64,000 nt of DNA from Carnegiea gigantea (lineage: Eukaryota; Streptophyta; Magnoliopsida; Caryophyllales; Cactaceae): assembly GCA_029747015.1 (NCBI GenBank), contig JAKOGI010000578.1, positions 272,501-336,500 of the forward strand, given 5' to 3'. The position numbers and the translations under genes were made by a program. Shown here in pieces: positions 36,457-47,610 of the stretch. Positions within the stretch are counted from its first letter, which is position 1. Every line of letters starts with the position of its first letter. The notes under the pieces were generated by a model. The model had not been told where the DNA came from and searched no databases. It was given only the letters and a program-made list of their open reading frames with translations.

Positions 36457-38307
36457 ATGGCTCCCAAAACTGATTCTTCATCAATCTCTGAGAGTAACAA
36501 CATGATTATACCCTCGATTTCGGCTCCTCCTCGCCCAATTATCCACACAATCTTCGGGTATCTCAATCGGTTAAACCTCAAAAGTATTAGGCTTGAGTTG
36601 AATGATATTCCCTACTCCTTCGGTTGGAAATTAGTGGTGTATGTGGGAACGATCCCTTGTCCCATTTCTTCTGAAGCTGTTGCTGGTTCTTCGGGTTTCC
36701 AAGACCAATACTTGGAGAACCCAGAAACCCTCTTTGGGGATTTTGAACCCTGTTCTTCTGCGCTATTCCCAGAAACAACTCAAAGAACAGGGGATGCGTT
36801 CTTCGATGATCTGTTCATGGATCTGAAGGAGGACTCTGCTGAGAAAACAGAAGAAAGTCCTGTCCAAGGGGATGACTCTGTTCCTCTAGTCTCTCAAACT
36901 GGAGAGAAGAGAAAAAGGGTGAAGATGGTGGCTAGGCGCACCCGAACGCCAAGAACACGACCACCACCAAGGTCTCGCCCCTCTCTAACTCCCTCTTCTC
37001 CTCCTTCTAAACCTTCTCGCAAATCTGCGAGAATTGCTTTCAGATCGACCCCCAGATCCTCCAAACCTTCTGCTCCAGTTATTGAGGAGATTTCCTCTTC
37101 CTCCTCGAGCCTTTCTGGTTCTGATTCTGAGGATCCCTCCTTCAAACAAGGGACCCCCGTGTTCTCAGAATCCTCTGATGAACAAAACCCTTCAAAACCA
37201 ATCACCACTTCTTCTAAACCTTCAGCCTCAAAAACACCCCTCAAGAGGAAACCGAAAACAACCCCTCTTTCCAAAACTGCATCCCCGGCTCCTCAAATCA
37301 AAAAGACCAAATTGTCCACTCCCTCTCCCCTGTCTGAGAAACACGCGCAATTCCTCCGGCGCAATGTTGTAAGGGGGAAGGTAGTGAACATACCCTTCCT
37401 TGAGGAACTTGGGCTGGGGGTGTTCTTGACCAAGCTTCGAGCCCAAGGCTGGCTTGAGTTGTTTGCAAACACCCAGCAAGGGTGTTCTGTGCCCGAGTTG
37501 GCTGACTTCTATGCCAACTGCTCTGTCACAAATGGGGTGGTGACAAGTGCTGTCAATGAGTGGCATTTCTCCTTCGATGCAGCCACTCTTGGTGACATTC
37601 TGGGCATCCCCTCCCATGGATTTGCTGTGTATGTGAGGGAGGACAAAACTGTCCTAGAGACAGCCAGGCTCCTGGAGATATCCAAGCGGGTCAGCCAGAA
37701 ACAGAGCCTGAGAACACCCTCCTCTGTAAAAAAGGGTGATCTGATCCCTCTTCACCAACTACTTTTCATGTTCGTCATTAAGAACGTGATTCCAAGGGGT
37801 CAAGGGAGAAACTCAGTAGACCTTTTTGATCAGTGCCTGGTCGACTTCTTGGATAGGGAGGAACCCATAAATCTTCCTGCTATCATGATTCGCCACATTG
37901 GGCGAATTGCGAACACCACCCGAAACCATGATCTCGGGTATGGGTTCTTGCTGACCAAGGTGTTTGAGCACTTTGGTATTGAGCTTAAACGGAGAGTGCC
38001 AGCTCAACTGATTGATGAAATTGGCGTTGACACCCTAATGGGGTGTGACTTTGACGTTGGCCATGGGTCAACTCACAAACAGGGTCTTCGACCACCTCGA
38101 CCTCCTGTTTCTGAGAAACCCAGTCCCACCGTTGAAGCTGTTCTTGAGGATAATGCACGCCTCAAAGAAGAGCTTTCTGCTGTGAAGTCTGCTCTTGAAG
38201 CAGAGAAGGCCATCTCAGCTAAACGCCACGAAGAACTCCTTGCACTCCTCTCTGATCTCGCTCCCAGTATTCCTCCACTGCAATCAAGACCACACCCTAC
38301 CCCTTGA
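36457..38307 (+). CDS. SIRE-1 env-like protein (third ORF, open, 616 aa)
   Basis: Begins at ATG 36457, 427 bp after the pol stop, and ends TGA at 38305-38307. N-terminal 150 residues are moderately hydrophobic; residues about 155-290 are a basic, Ser/Pro-rich low-complexity region; residues about 300-510 hold a folded region with ADFYANCSVTNGVVTS and LGDILGIPSHG blocks that resemble the 'putative plant transposon protein' domain; residues about 560-605 form a predicted coiled coil (EDNARLKEELSAVKSALEAE). It has the position of the env-like gene of SIRE1-type elements. I see no convincing signal peptide or transmembrane segment, so an envelope function is not supported. It is the only fully open gene of this element. 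Confidence 0.8.
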   Translation: MAPKTDSSSISESNNMIIPSISAPPRPIIHTIFGYLNRLNLKSIRLELNDIPYSFGWKLVVYVGTIPCPISSEAVAGSSGFQDQYLENPETLFGDFEPCSSALFPETTQRTGDAFFDDLFMDLKEDSAEKTEESPVQGDDSVPLVSQTGEKRKRVKMVARRTRTPRTRPPPRSRPSLTPSSPPSKPSRKSARIAFRSTPRSSKPSAPVIEEISSSSSSLSGSDSEDPSFKQGTPVFSESSDEQNPSKPITTSSKPSASKTPLKRKPKTTPLSKTASPAPQIKKTKLSTPSPLSEKHAQFLRRNVVRGKVVNIPFLEELGLGVFLTKLRAQGWLELFANTQQGCSVPELADFYANCSVTNGVVTSAVNEWHFSFDAATLGDILGIPSHGFAVYVREDKTVLETARLLEISKRVSQKQSLRTPSSVKKGDLIPLHQLLFMFVIKNVIPRGQGRNSVDLFDQCLVDFLDREEPINLPAIMIRHIGRIANTTRNHDLGYGFLLTKVFEHFGIELKRRVPAQLIDEIGVDTLMGCDFDVGHGSTHKQGLRPPRPPVSEKPSPTVEAVLEDNARLKEELSAVKSALEAEKAISAKRHEELLALLSDLAPSIPPLQSRPHPTP

Positions 38308-38630
38308 TTGTATAGATTGTTCTCTCGCTCTCCTCTCCTCCCCTTGTTGTTTTTCTTTGGCATTGCACTTGGCATTGTTCTCTGCGTGCTTACCTGTCGT
38401 AACTGTTTTGCAACCACCCGTTACTTTTTTCTTTCAATGCTGTTCTTGCTTTTTAATGATGCCAAAAGGGGGAAGACGAACCATTACTTGACAAATATTG
38501 ACCCTCTTTCAATTTGGAACACTCGGACCTTAGTGGATAACCAAATCAATCAGCATACATGGTTCTCAAATTTGTTTTTAATATTTGTCAATATGGTCAC
38601 TTGGTTTGTCATCATCAAAAAGGGGGAATT
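38308..38630 (+). other. SIRE-1 3' non-coding region with two polypurine-like tracts
   Basis: CCAAAAGGGGGAAG near 38462-38475 and AAAAAGGGGGAATT at 38617-38630. The second abuts the 3' LTR and is the functional candidate. Repeated polypurine tracts here are known for Sireviruses. Confidence 0.75.
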
Positions 38631-40221
38631 TGTTGAGTTATTATATTTAGTTTTGATGATGACAAATCCAAGTGTAAAAATTTGTCCAAGTAATGTTGCT
38701 CCAAACACGATCTCCAAACAGGCCTAACTGGTGTTTGTGATCTTTATTGTATTAACTGGTTTGCTACATGTGAGAACAAGTCTTCAAAACAGGTTTTACT
38801 TGGTGATTCTATATTAAGTCAAGAACACCACCTCGACAGTTGATTGTAAGGCATGTTCCTGAACTCTAGCAATGCAAAGAACAACCCCAGCAAACAAGGT
38901 GGCCTTGGTGTTCACAGCAGCTCTACAAATCTTGGACAAGATGACATTCAAAACAAGAAGTTTTGGGTATATAGGTTTTATTTATTTAGACTCTTGTTAA
39001 TATGCCAATATTGAAAACGTCATTTTAAACACCTCTTGAATCGGTATTTGCGCTAAGTGCTTCAGAACACCAGTTGCGAACAACCCTGCAAACAGGGTGC
39101 CTAGGGTGTTTCTGAACTGAAGTGGCCATACCCGGTTATCTTTGAAAATTCATTTCGGTTGGCCAAGATCTCCAGAATACTTTCTTTAAATTCCAAGATT
39201 GCTATTTTTCTGGAAAGGATATTTCTTGAAAATATTATGGGAGATTTGCGAAAATAGGTTTTGGGAGATTTGCCAAAACTAAAAGATTCCCTTTGCCTAT
39301 ATTTTCGAATATGATAAAATTTCAAAAGCTGAAGATTTCTGGTTGTCATTTGAATCTTCTTCACGGCTATGGGAAGATAAGGGTTATCTCTTAAGATAAC
39401 AAATCCCTTATATTTTGGGAAAAATTTATCACTAGCCGTTGGGGAGTATTTCTTGCTTGAAAATCGTTTTCCATACTTAGCTGATTCTTTCACCTCTCCT
39501 TGTTTTTGACCGTTGGATTTTGTGTTTAAAATCTCAGCATTTCACTCCCATTTGTATAGAGGAGAAAAGACGAGAAACATACACAACATACGCAAAAAAG
39601 GGAAAATTTCAAAAGTGGTTTTTCTAGTGAGAAGAATTTTTCGAGTTACGCTTGAGAAAAGAAAAACCGAGACAAGTTGTGTTTAAACTGAGCTTTCAAG
39701 ATATTGGCATACTAGGACCTCATTGTACCTTACATCTGCTTAAATCAGAAGCACCCCCGTAAGGTGTTTTGTAACCCTGATCTTGGATCAGAAAAGTGAG
39801 TGAGTGGTCCTCAGTCGTGTGGACTTTGGACATGTCCAATCTGGTGAGATTTGGACGTGGTGTAACCCTTCTTAGAGAAGAAGGTTACGTGGTTGCAAGT
39901 TGTAACAAGGTGTGTTACATTTGTAACGTGTGAAGCCCGTTAGTGAAAGTGGTTAAATCCTACACGAGGTAGGTCGTGGTTTTTCACACCTCAGTTGGGC
40001 TAGAGGTGTTTTCCACGTAAAAATTGTGTGTGTGCTTTATTTTCCGCATTTATCTTGGTGATTTTCGCATTTGCAATATTTGAGAACACCCCCTGCAAAC
40101 AAGTCACTAGGGTGTTTGTCATCTGAGAATAACCTCTGTGAGGGTGTTTGTTATTTACAACACGAAAATCAGACACCACAATTCACCCCCCTCTTGTGGT
40201 TGTATACTCACGAATTTAACA
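38631..40221 (+). repeat. SIRE-1 3' LTR
   Basis: 1591 bp, same boundaries as the 5' LTR, followed directly by ATCCC. Confidence 0.97.
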
Positions 40222-40226
40222 ATCCC

Positions 40227-41703
40227 CATTATAAAAACAGCAGCACCATCATCAAAAACGATCATCATCAAAAAACACCATCATCGTCATATTCATCATC
40301 ACCATCTCACGGCGGAACTTCCATCATCATCATCATCATATATATCATCTCAACCATCATCAGTACCCATCGAAACCATCAGCAAAATCATCCTCATCAT
40401 AAATCATCATTTTGGCATTGGCCTGTTTCATTCGTTTCACTCTGTTCATCTTTTTTTCATTTTGGCGTTATGTATTAAAGAGATCTGTTTTTGTATTACT
40501 ATGTTAGGTTTGTTTAGTATTTTGCTTGACCTAATATTATAGTTTACCATGTGAAGTTATTCTTTTAAGATAAGTTTTGTGTGCTTAAATTTTATATTGT
40601 GTTTATGTGAATAATCTAAGTTGATTTGAAATAATTGTTTAATGTTGAATGTTGAATTATTTTTGTTTGGCCACCTAAATAATTCTAACATTTAAATAGT
40701 ATTAACTAGTAATAACTTTTGACTATTAAGATTAAAAGAATCAACTTAGATTTAAATTACATGAATCTGCTATAGTGGATTTAATGGTTTAGGTTAGATG
40801 AAGTGTTGTTAAATCCTAATGCATTGAGTCTTTAATTTGTTATGCTGTAGAGTAATAAGTTAAATGACTTAATAGAATTCATTCTTAAACGTTCTGGGTT
40901 GTATTAAATAGTAAGAGAAAATAGGGGTTACGAACGTTCTTAACCTACAATTTAACTATTTAGTAAATATAATATGTGTATCAATGATTAAATAACGAAA
41001 CATGGTAAAATATATATATTTTGGTTAAGCAATTTTCTCATTGGGTGAGATTCGTCCTTTTTCTTGTGCGAAATCAGTTTAAAATTTTGGTGTTCATTAA
41101 GTTAATTGATTAATTTAATATTATTATATTTTATTCAATTACCCCAGGTTACGTTTTCGTGATTGTTTGAGTAATAGAGTCGTAGTAGTCTTTAGTTTAG
41201 ATTTTTTTTTATATTCTGTTTATTTTATTTTCAACAGATTTTTATGTCTTATTTTTATTGTTTTATTTAGTTAAAAAATTTAGTTTTAATCCATTCTTTT
41301 TACTCGTGTTAATCACAATTTTAGGGAGTCATAGAAATTTTTAGAGAATTTATTGAATTTGTTTCGAGTTTGTTGTGATTTTTCTTCCGTTTTCATTTAA
41401 AAATTATTTTCAGGTGAAATATTTGGTAAAAAAATTCTAAAATTTTAGGATCAGATTTGATATATTTTTACACATTCGGCATTAAATTTTTAGAATTTAA
41501 TCCGTATGTTAGGTGTGTTAATAAATTGAATTTTTGAGTCAGTAATTTGCTATTTTGTGTCTTTTCAATTTGAGTTCATTGCTTTGTAACTTAAATCTAT
41601 TTTCTCATGGGATCGACCCTACTTGCCCTATCTATAGTCCTTAACATATAATTACAAGGGTATTTAGGTTATTTAATTTGTAGTCACTACAACACGCCTT
41701 ACA
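40227..41703 (+). repeat. Athila-B 5' LTR, right part
   Basis: Resumes with CATTATAAAAACAGC, which includes a possible TATA box (40229-40237), and ends CGCCTTACA. It contains the ATC/CAT trinucleotide-rich tract and a long AT-rich portion. Confidence 0.9.
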
Positions 41704-44700
41704 AATTTTTATGGTTGGAGAGATCACCCAAGTTTAATCCAGGAAGTCTGACCCTTACTCTAGCACTTACAATGAGGGTTGGAGAGATCACCCTAATCTT
41801 AGGTATGGACCACCTAATCCACCTAGTTTTACTCAACCTCGACCTCTAGTTAACCAAACTGATAAGACCTCCCTTTTGTTAGAACAGTTAATGAAAAAGA
41901 TGGACCAAGATAAGAAAGACACAGAGGCTAGATTTAATTCAATGGAAACTGTCCCTAAGCAAATGAGTCATACCCAATCCGCCTTAGGAACCTTAGTCAG
42001 TAACATGCAGTCTCAGAGTAGTAATAGATTGCTTGCCCAACCCTTTACAAATCCTAAGGATAATGTTAGTGCCATAACTTTAAGGACTGAAAAGAAACCA
42101 GGAGAGCCCCATATGTCTAAGAAAGAGGTTGAGAGTGACAAAGAGGTGAATGAGAAAACGAAGATGAAGGAACAAGATGAGGGTGAGGAAAAGAAGGGGG
42201 AAGAACCAAAGAGTAGGAAGCATCAAGAGATGACTCTAGAGGACTTCAACAAACTCCCTCCACTATGTCCCTAGACCACCCTTCCCACATACATATGTCC
42301 AACCTAAGTGTGATGCGGCTAATGATGAGATTTTAGAGACGTTTAGGAAGGTAGAAATCAATATTCCTCTTTTAGATGCTATAAAACAAGTGCCTAGATA
42401 TGCTAAGTTTCTAAAAGAATTATGCACCAATAAAAGAAAATTAAAAGGGAATGAAAAGATTAGTGTGGGGGAAAATGCATCTGTTATGCTTCAAAAGAAG
42501 TTATCTCCTTAGTGTAAAGACCCTAGCATGTTTTCTATACCTTGTAAAATAGGTAATAGTAGCTTTGATAGATGTATGCTTGACTTAGGAGCTTCTATCA
42601 ATGTTATGCCTAGATGTGTTTATGATTGTCTTAATCTTGGATCGTTAGAATAGACTAGCCTGGTGATTCAGTTAGCTGATAGGAGTAATGCTTACCCTGA
42701 TGGTGTCTTAGAAAATGTTTTAATCCAGGTTAATGAGCTTGTCTTCCCTACTGATTTCTATGTACTTGACATGGGAGGGGGAGAGAATGAACCACCCATT
42801 CTACTTGGCTGACCATTTTTGAAAACCTCTAGAACAAAGATTAATGTGCATAGTGGGCAGTTAACCATGAAATTTGATGGAAAAGTGATTAAGTTTATTA
42901 TATTTGATGCAATGCGATTTCTTACTAACGTACATAATGTGAATGCCTTGGATGCATAGGAAAACACCAGGTCAACCCAAGATACTATAGTTAACCCTGA
43001 ATTGAAACCTTTGCCTGCTAATTTAAAATATGTATATTTGGGTGATAATGAAACTTTACCTGTGATTATCTCTAATTCTTTAACTGAATTGCAAGAGGAA
43101 AAATTGATTAGAGTTCTTAGAGATAACAAGAGTGCAATAGGATGGACTTTAGCAGATATTAAAGGATTAGCCCAACGTTGTGTGCACATAAAATTGCCTT
43201 ATAACCTAATGCAACCCCTAAAAAAGATCCTCAACGTCATCTTAATCCTCTTTTGATAAAGGTACTACAAAAGGAAATCTTAAAGTGGTTGGAAGCAGGG
43301 GTGATTTACCCCATTGCTGATTCTAAGTAGGTTAGTCCCATACATGTAGTCCCTAAGAAAGGTGGTATCATTGTAGTGACCAACAAAGAGGGAGAGCTCA
43401 TACACACACGAGTGCAGTCAGGTTGGAGGGTATGCATTGATTATAGAAAGTTAAACAATGCAGCTAAGAAAGACCACTTTTCCTTACCTTTGATGGATTA
43501 AATGTTAGAAAGGGTAGCAGATCATTCTTACTATAGCTTTCTAGATGGGTATTCGGGTTACTTACAAGCACCCATAGCTCCAGAGGACCAGGATAAGACC
43601 ACCTTCACTTGCCCTTTTGGTACTTATGCATTTAAACGCATGCCATTTGGCCTTTGCAATGCACCTGCTACTTTTCAATGTTGTATGATGTCTATATTTT
43701 CTGATTTCATCGATAAGATTATAGAAGTGTTTATGGATTATTTTACTACGCATATCAACTCTTTTGACCAAAGTTTGCATAATTTGACATTAGTTCTTAG
43801 GTATTGTTTTGAAACAAATCTAATTTTGAACTTGGAAAAATGTCATTTTATGGTTGATCATAGAGTGGTACTAGGGCATATCATTTTAAAGAAAGGTTTA
43901 AAAGTTGATAAAGTTAAGGTAGAAGTGATTCAGTCTTTACCTTACCCATCTAGTGTAAAAGATATTAGATCATTTTTGGGACATGTAGGGTTTTATAGAC
44001 GATTCATTAAGAACTTCTCAAAGATTGCTTCTCCGTTATGAGCTTTGCTTCTCTGTTATGACTGCAAGCATGCTTTTGATGAATTAAAAAAGTGTTTGAT
44101 TTCGCCTCCTATTGTTCAAGAACCTAATTATGCCCTTCCTTTTGAAATTTTATGTAATGCATCTGATAAAGAAGTAGGGGCTGCTTTAGGGCAAAAACAA
44201 GGGAGGGAATCTCATGTGATTTGTTATGCCAGTAAGACATTAGATGCTGCACAATGTAATTATACTGTTATTGAGAAAGAATTGTATGCTATTGTGTTTG
44301 CATTGGAAAAATTTAGATCTTATCTCCTGTGTACTAAGATCACTGTATATTCTGATCATGCTGCTTTAAAATATTTAATGAAAAAGAAAAAGGCTAAACC
44401 TAGACTAATTAAATGGATTTTACTCTTGCAAGAGTTTGATTTAGAAATTCAGGATAGGAAAGGCCTAGATCACCATGTAGCTGACCATCTGAGCAGGATT
44501 CCAACTGGAAAAATTAGTAAGGATTCTAATGATTATTTTCCTGAGGAATATTTATATGTTGTTGTTGAAGCTTTTCCTTAGTATGTGGACATTGTTAATT
44601 ATTTAGTTACCAAAACCTTTCCTACTAATATGGCTAAGCATGCTAAAGATAGAATTAAATCACAAGCTAGATTTTATGTGTGGGATGAACCATATTTGTG

Positions 44701-45850
44701 GCGTTTCTGTAGAGATCAAGTAATAAGAAGATGTGTTGATGATTCTGAAATTTTATCTATTTTGGAGTTTTGCCACTCCCAAGAGGGAGGAGGTCACTTT
44801 GGTCCTAAACGCACTGCACATTAAGTTTTAGAATGTGGATTTTTCTGGCCCACAATTCACAAAGATTGTTTTAAATTCTGTAAAAGATGTGACATGTGCC
44901 AAAGAACTGGAAATTTAAGTGATAGAAATCAAATGCCCTTATATAATATATTTGTGTGTGAGATTTTTGATATTTGGGGCATTGACTTTATAGGCCCATT
45001 TCCCCCCTCCTATGGTAACCAATATATTCTAGTTTGTGTGGATTATTTATCTAAGTGGATTGAGGCTATTCTAACTAAAACTGATGATGCTAAGACTATG
45101 GTTAAACATGTTAAGAAAAATATTTTGAATAGGTATGGGATGCCTAAAGCCATCATTAGTGATAAGGGAACTCACTTTCGTGATAAAACTTTGAAGGGTC
45201 TACTCGATAAGTTTCATATTATGCATAAGGTTTCGACTGCCTATCATCCACAAACTAATGGTCAAGCTGAAAGCATGAATAAAGAAATAAAAGGAGTTCT
45301 AGAAAAAATTGTTAGACCTGACAGGAAAGATTGGAGTGATAGATTAGATGATGCACTTTGCTATTAGGACTGCATATAAAACTCCAATTAAGATGTCACC
45401 ATATAGGATAGTCTTTGGAAAAGCATGTCACTTACCTGTAGAAGTAGAACATAAATCTTTTTGGGCTGTAAAGAAGCGTAATATGGATTATGTGGAAGCA
45501 GGAAAGGAGAGAAAATTATAATTGCAAGAGTTAGAGGAACTAAGGTTAGAAGCCTATGACAATTCAGTCATTTATAAGGGCAAGTCTAAGGCATTTCATG
45601 ATGCTAAGTTGGTTAGGAAACAGTTTCAAGTAGGAGAAAAGGTTTTGTTATTTCATTCAAAAATGAAACTATTTCCTAGGAGACTTAGATCTAGATGGCT
45701 AGGCCCTTTTGAAGGCACTCATGTCCATCCTTATGAGGTGGTAGAAATTAGGAGTCTTGATACTAATAAGATATTACACGTTGAAACATTTTTATGAAGG
45801 AATTATTTGCAAAGTTGATGATATTAATTTAGAAGATTCATGACCCAAAA
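41704..45850 (+). pseudogene. Athila-B gag C-terminus and pol remnant
   Basis: Gag C-terminal part 41876-42274; protease around 42560-42630 (DLGASINVMP); linker 42760-43256; RT 43330-44040 with FGLCNAPATFQ and catalytic box FMDYF where FMDDF is expected; RNase H 44045-44520 ([21 protein letters not shown]); integrase zinc domain 44640-44920 (CDMCQRTG); integrase core 44950-45360 with [16 protein letters not shown] and QAESMN, so the D-D-E triad remains; C-terminal domain 45522-45797. Many stops and frameshifts separate the parts. The N-terminal gag, leader and primer site are deleted at the junction with the LTR. It matches Athila-A pol in every domain, and its protease-linker part covers sequence missing from Athila-A at 25165. 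Confidence 0.9.
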
Positions 45851-47610
45851 AGAGGTCGAGCCAATGATAAGAAACAAATATGCGGCTTAGGAGGCAACCC
45901 AAGTCACTTTTTAGGGAGTTTCTCTTTTACTTACTTCATCACATTTCATATTTATTTATTTATTTTATTTGGTTTTCTTTGCATTGTGGACTATGCAAAA
46001 TTTAAGTGTGGGGGAGGGAAACCTTACTACCTTAGATATTGTATGTCACTAGAATGTTAGCTCATTCATTGCATTTATTTTTGTTTTATTTTACATACAT
46101 AATTTTTTTTCCTTCTCCCTTTGGGAAAGTTAAACAATAATAAAAATTAAATTAAAAAAATTTGCATGAAATCAAAATAAAACTAGGGTAATCACCATTT
46201 ATTTTGTGTGCATACTCTTAATTCACCAAATAACTGAATCTGAAATTAAAGGACATTTATTTAAGGATTGCGCGACAAAGAGAAGATGGAACACAAATGT
46301 AAGGAGTCTAAACCCAACTCTTGTGTGGTAAAATGCATGGATAACTAGCCTTGTATGAAAGAGGAACATTGCAACTAGGGTAATAATATGATCTTTATTT
46401 TCCTCTAACTTTAAACTTGATAGACTATAACTGAAATTCTGACGGAAACTGGTTGCTTGATACTGTAATGAATGATTAGCATGAGATTTTGATCCCAACA
46501 TATTTATGCCCCTGGCTTTCCCTATTAAACTTACGTTATCCTATCATTTTTCCTATTGAATATCATGTCTTTTATATTCAATTATTTTGACACTGGCTCA
46601 TTGACTTGATGCATATCATGTGAGTGCTTTAAATGGGAGAAATGGGTTGTTATAGGGACTTTATTCTTTTCGCGTATGGCTCCTCACACACCGAAAAAAA
46701 CCCAAAAGAAAAAAAAAAAGAAAGAAAAAGGAAAAAGAAGAAGAATATTTATAAAAAGAGCCATGAAGCATATCTTTGTATCCTTTTTCCCCAAATTTTG
46801 AAGCATCTATTGCTAAACATTATTTTCGGTCGGATATTATTTGGGTCATATATTTCCATCAATCATTTTTTGTAGGAAATTTTTACGGCTAGTGAGAATT
46901 TCAATGATATGTATCCACATTTATATTAGGAGTACTAACCCTTATTCTTGTATTTTAACCTTTCCACAAAAAAGACTAAACACATAAACCCAAAGCCATT
47001 TCTTTTTAAGCCTAAGCCCATATCTCATGTTTCACTTTTTTTTTTTTTAATAGTATTCTTGTGATTAGCTACGTTGGACCTAAGTGAAAAGTCTAAATGG
47101 TAGAAAGGCTCTGGATGGCTCATATTATTACATTCTTACTAAGTCTAATTGGACCTACTTGATTGCTTTGTACCTGATGCCAAATAGCACTGGGTGTGAA
47201 TATCCTTAAATTTGTCAAGTCCTCTCTGAGTTGCCAATCTATAACATTTTTTGTTCTCTTATGATGATGCCAAAAAGGGGAATAAGGGGTATGCATATGA
47301 GTTAAGTGAGTGAAAATTTTGGTTTTAAATTGATTTGATAAATTTTTTTATAGTAGTATAGCATAATCATTTTTTTTTCATTTATTAGGATTTTTACTTT
47401 GCATTGCATGGTTTTGTGGGTATCCTTACTGGAAACCCTTACAAGAACCATACTCGTCCTACCGTGGACCACCCGGAGGTTTAAAGGACTTGTTGCACGT
47501 GCTCAGTGCAATCGTTATCCCTACGAAAGTGGGTGATTTTATTTTTATTTTAGTCTTAGTTTAGGTTAATAAATTTGTCGAGGGCGAAAAAAGTCTAAGT
47601 GTGGGGTATT
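45851..47610 (+). mobile_element. Athila-B 3' non-coding region and polypurine tracts
   Basis: Contains the GAGGCAACCCAAG block (about 45891), an internal AAGTGTGGGGGAGGG run (about 46003-46017) and the terminal AAGTGTGGGGTATT tract (47597-47610) next to the LTR. Confidence 0.8.
46223..46501 (-). CDS. Antisense 92-aa ORF in the Athila 3' region (Athila-B copy), unproven
   Basis: Counterpart of 20890-21168, same length and start, with about nine replacement differences clustered toward the C-terminus. No recognised domain. Runs against the element's transcription. It may be chance; kept because it is open in both copies where pol is broken many times. Confidence 0.25.
   Translation of the reverse strand: MLGSKSHANHSLQYQATSFRQNFSYSLSSLKLEENKDHIITLVAMFLFHTRLVIHAFYHTRVGFRLLTFVFHLLFVAQSLNKCPLISDSVIW

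Larger units (their letters stand above)
29359..40221 (+). mobile_element. SIRE-1: Sirevirus-type Ty1/copia element with env-like gene
   Basis: 10.86 kb. LTRs of 1591 bp (29359-30949, 38631-40221) differ by about 18 substitutions and three small indels by my count. iMet primer site at 30952, gag 31006-32738, pol in copia order (protease, integrase, RT, RNase H) 32739-36029, env-like ORF 36457-38307, polypurine tract before 38631. The long Gag with two zinc knuckles and the extra 3' ORF are marks of Sireviruses (SIRE/Maximus lineage). At a commonly used rate of 1.3e-8 per site per year, 1.1% divergence suggests under half a million years, but that rate is an assumption for this species. Confidence 0.95.

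Noticed and set aside
36894..37617. Antisense ORFs opposite the env-like gene (36894-37274, 37228-37617)
   Set aside because: Shadow frames of a low-complexity Ser/Pro-rich coding region.
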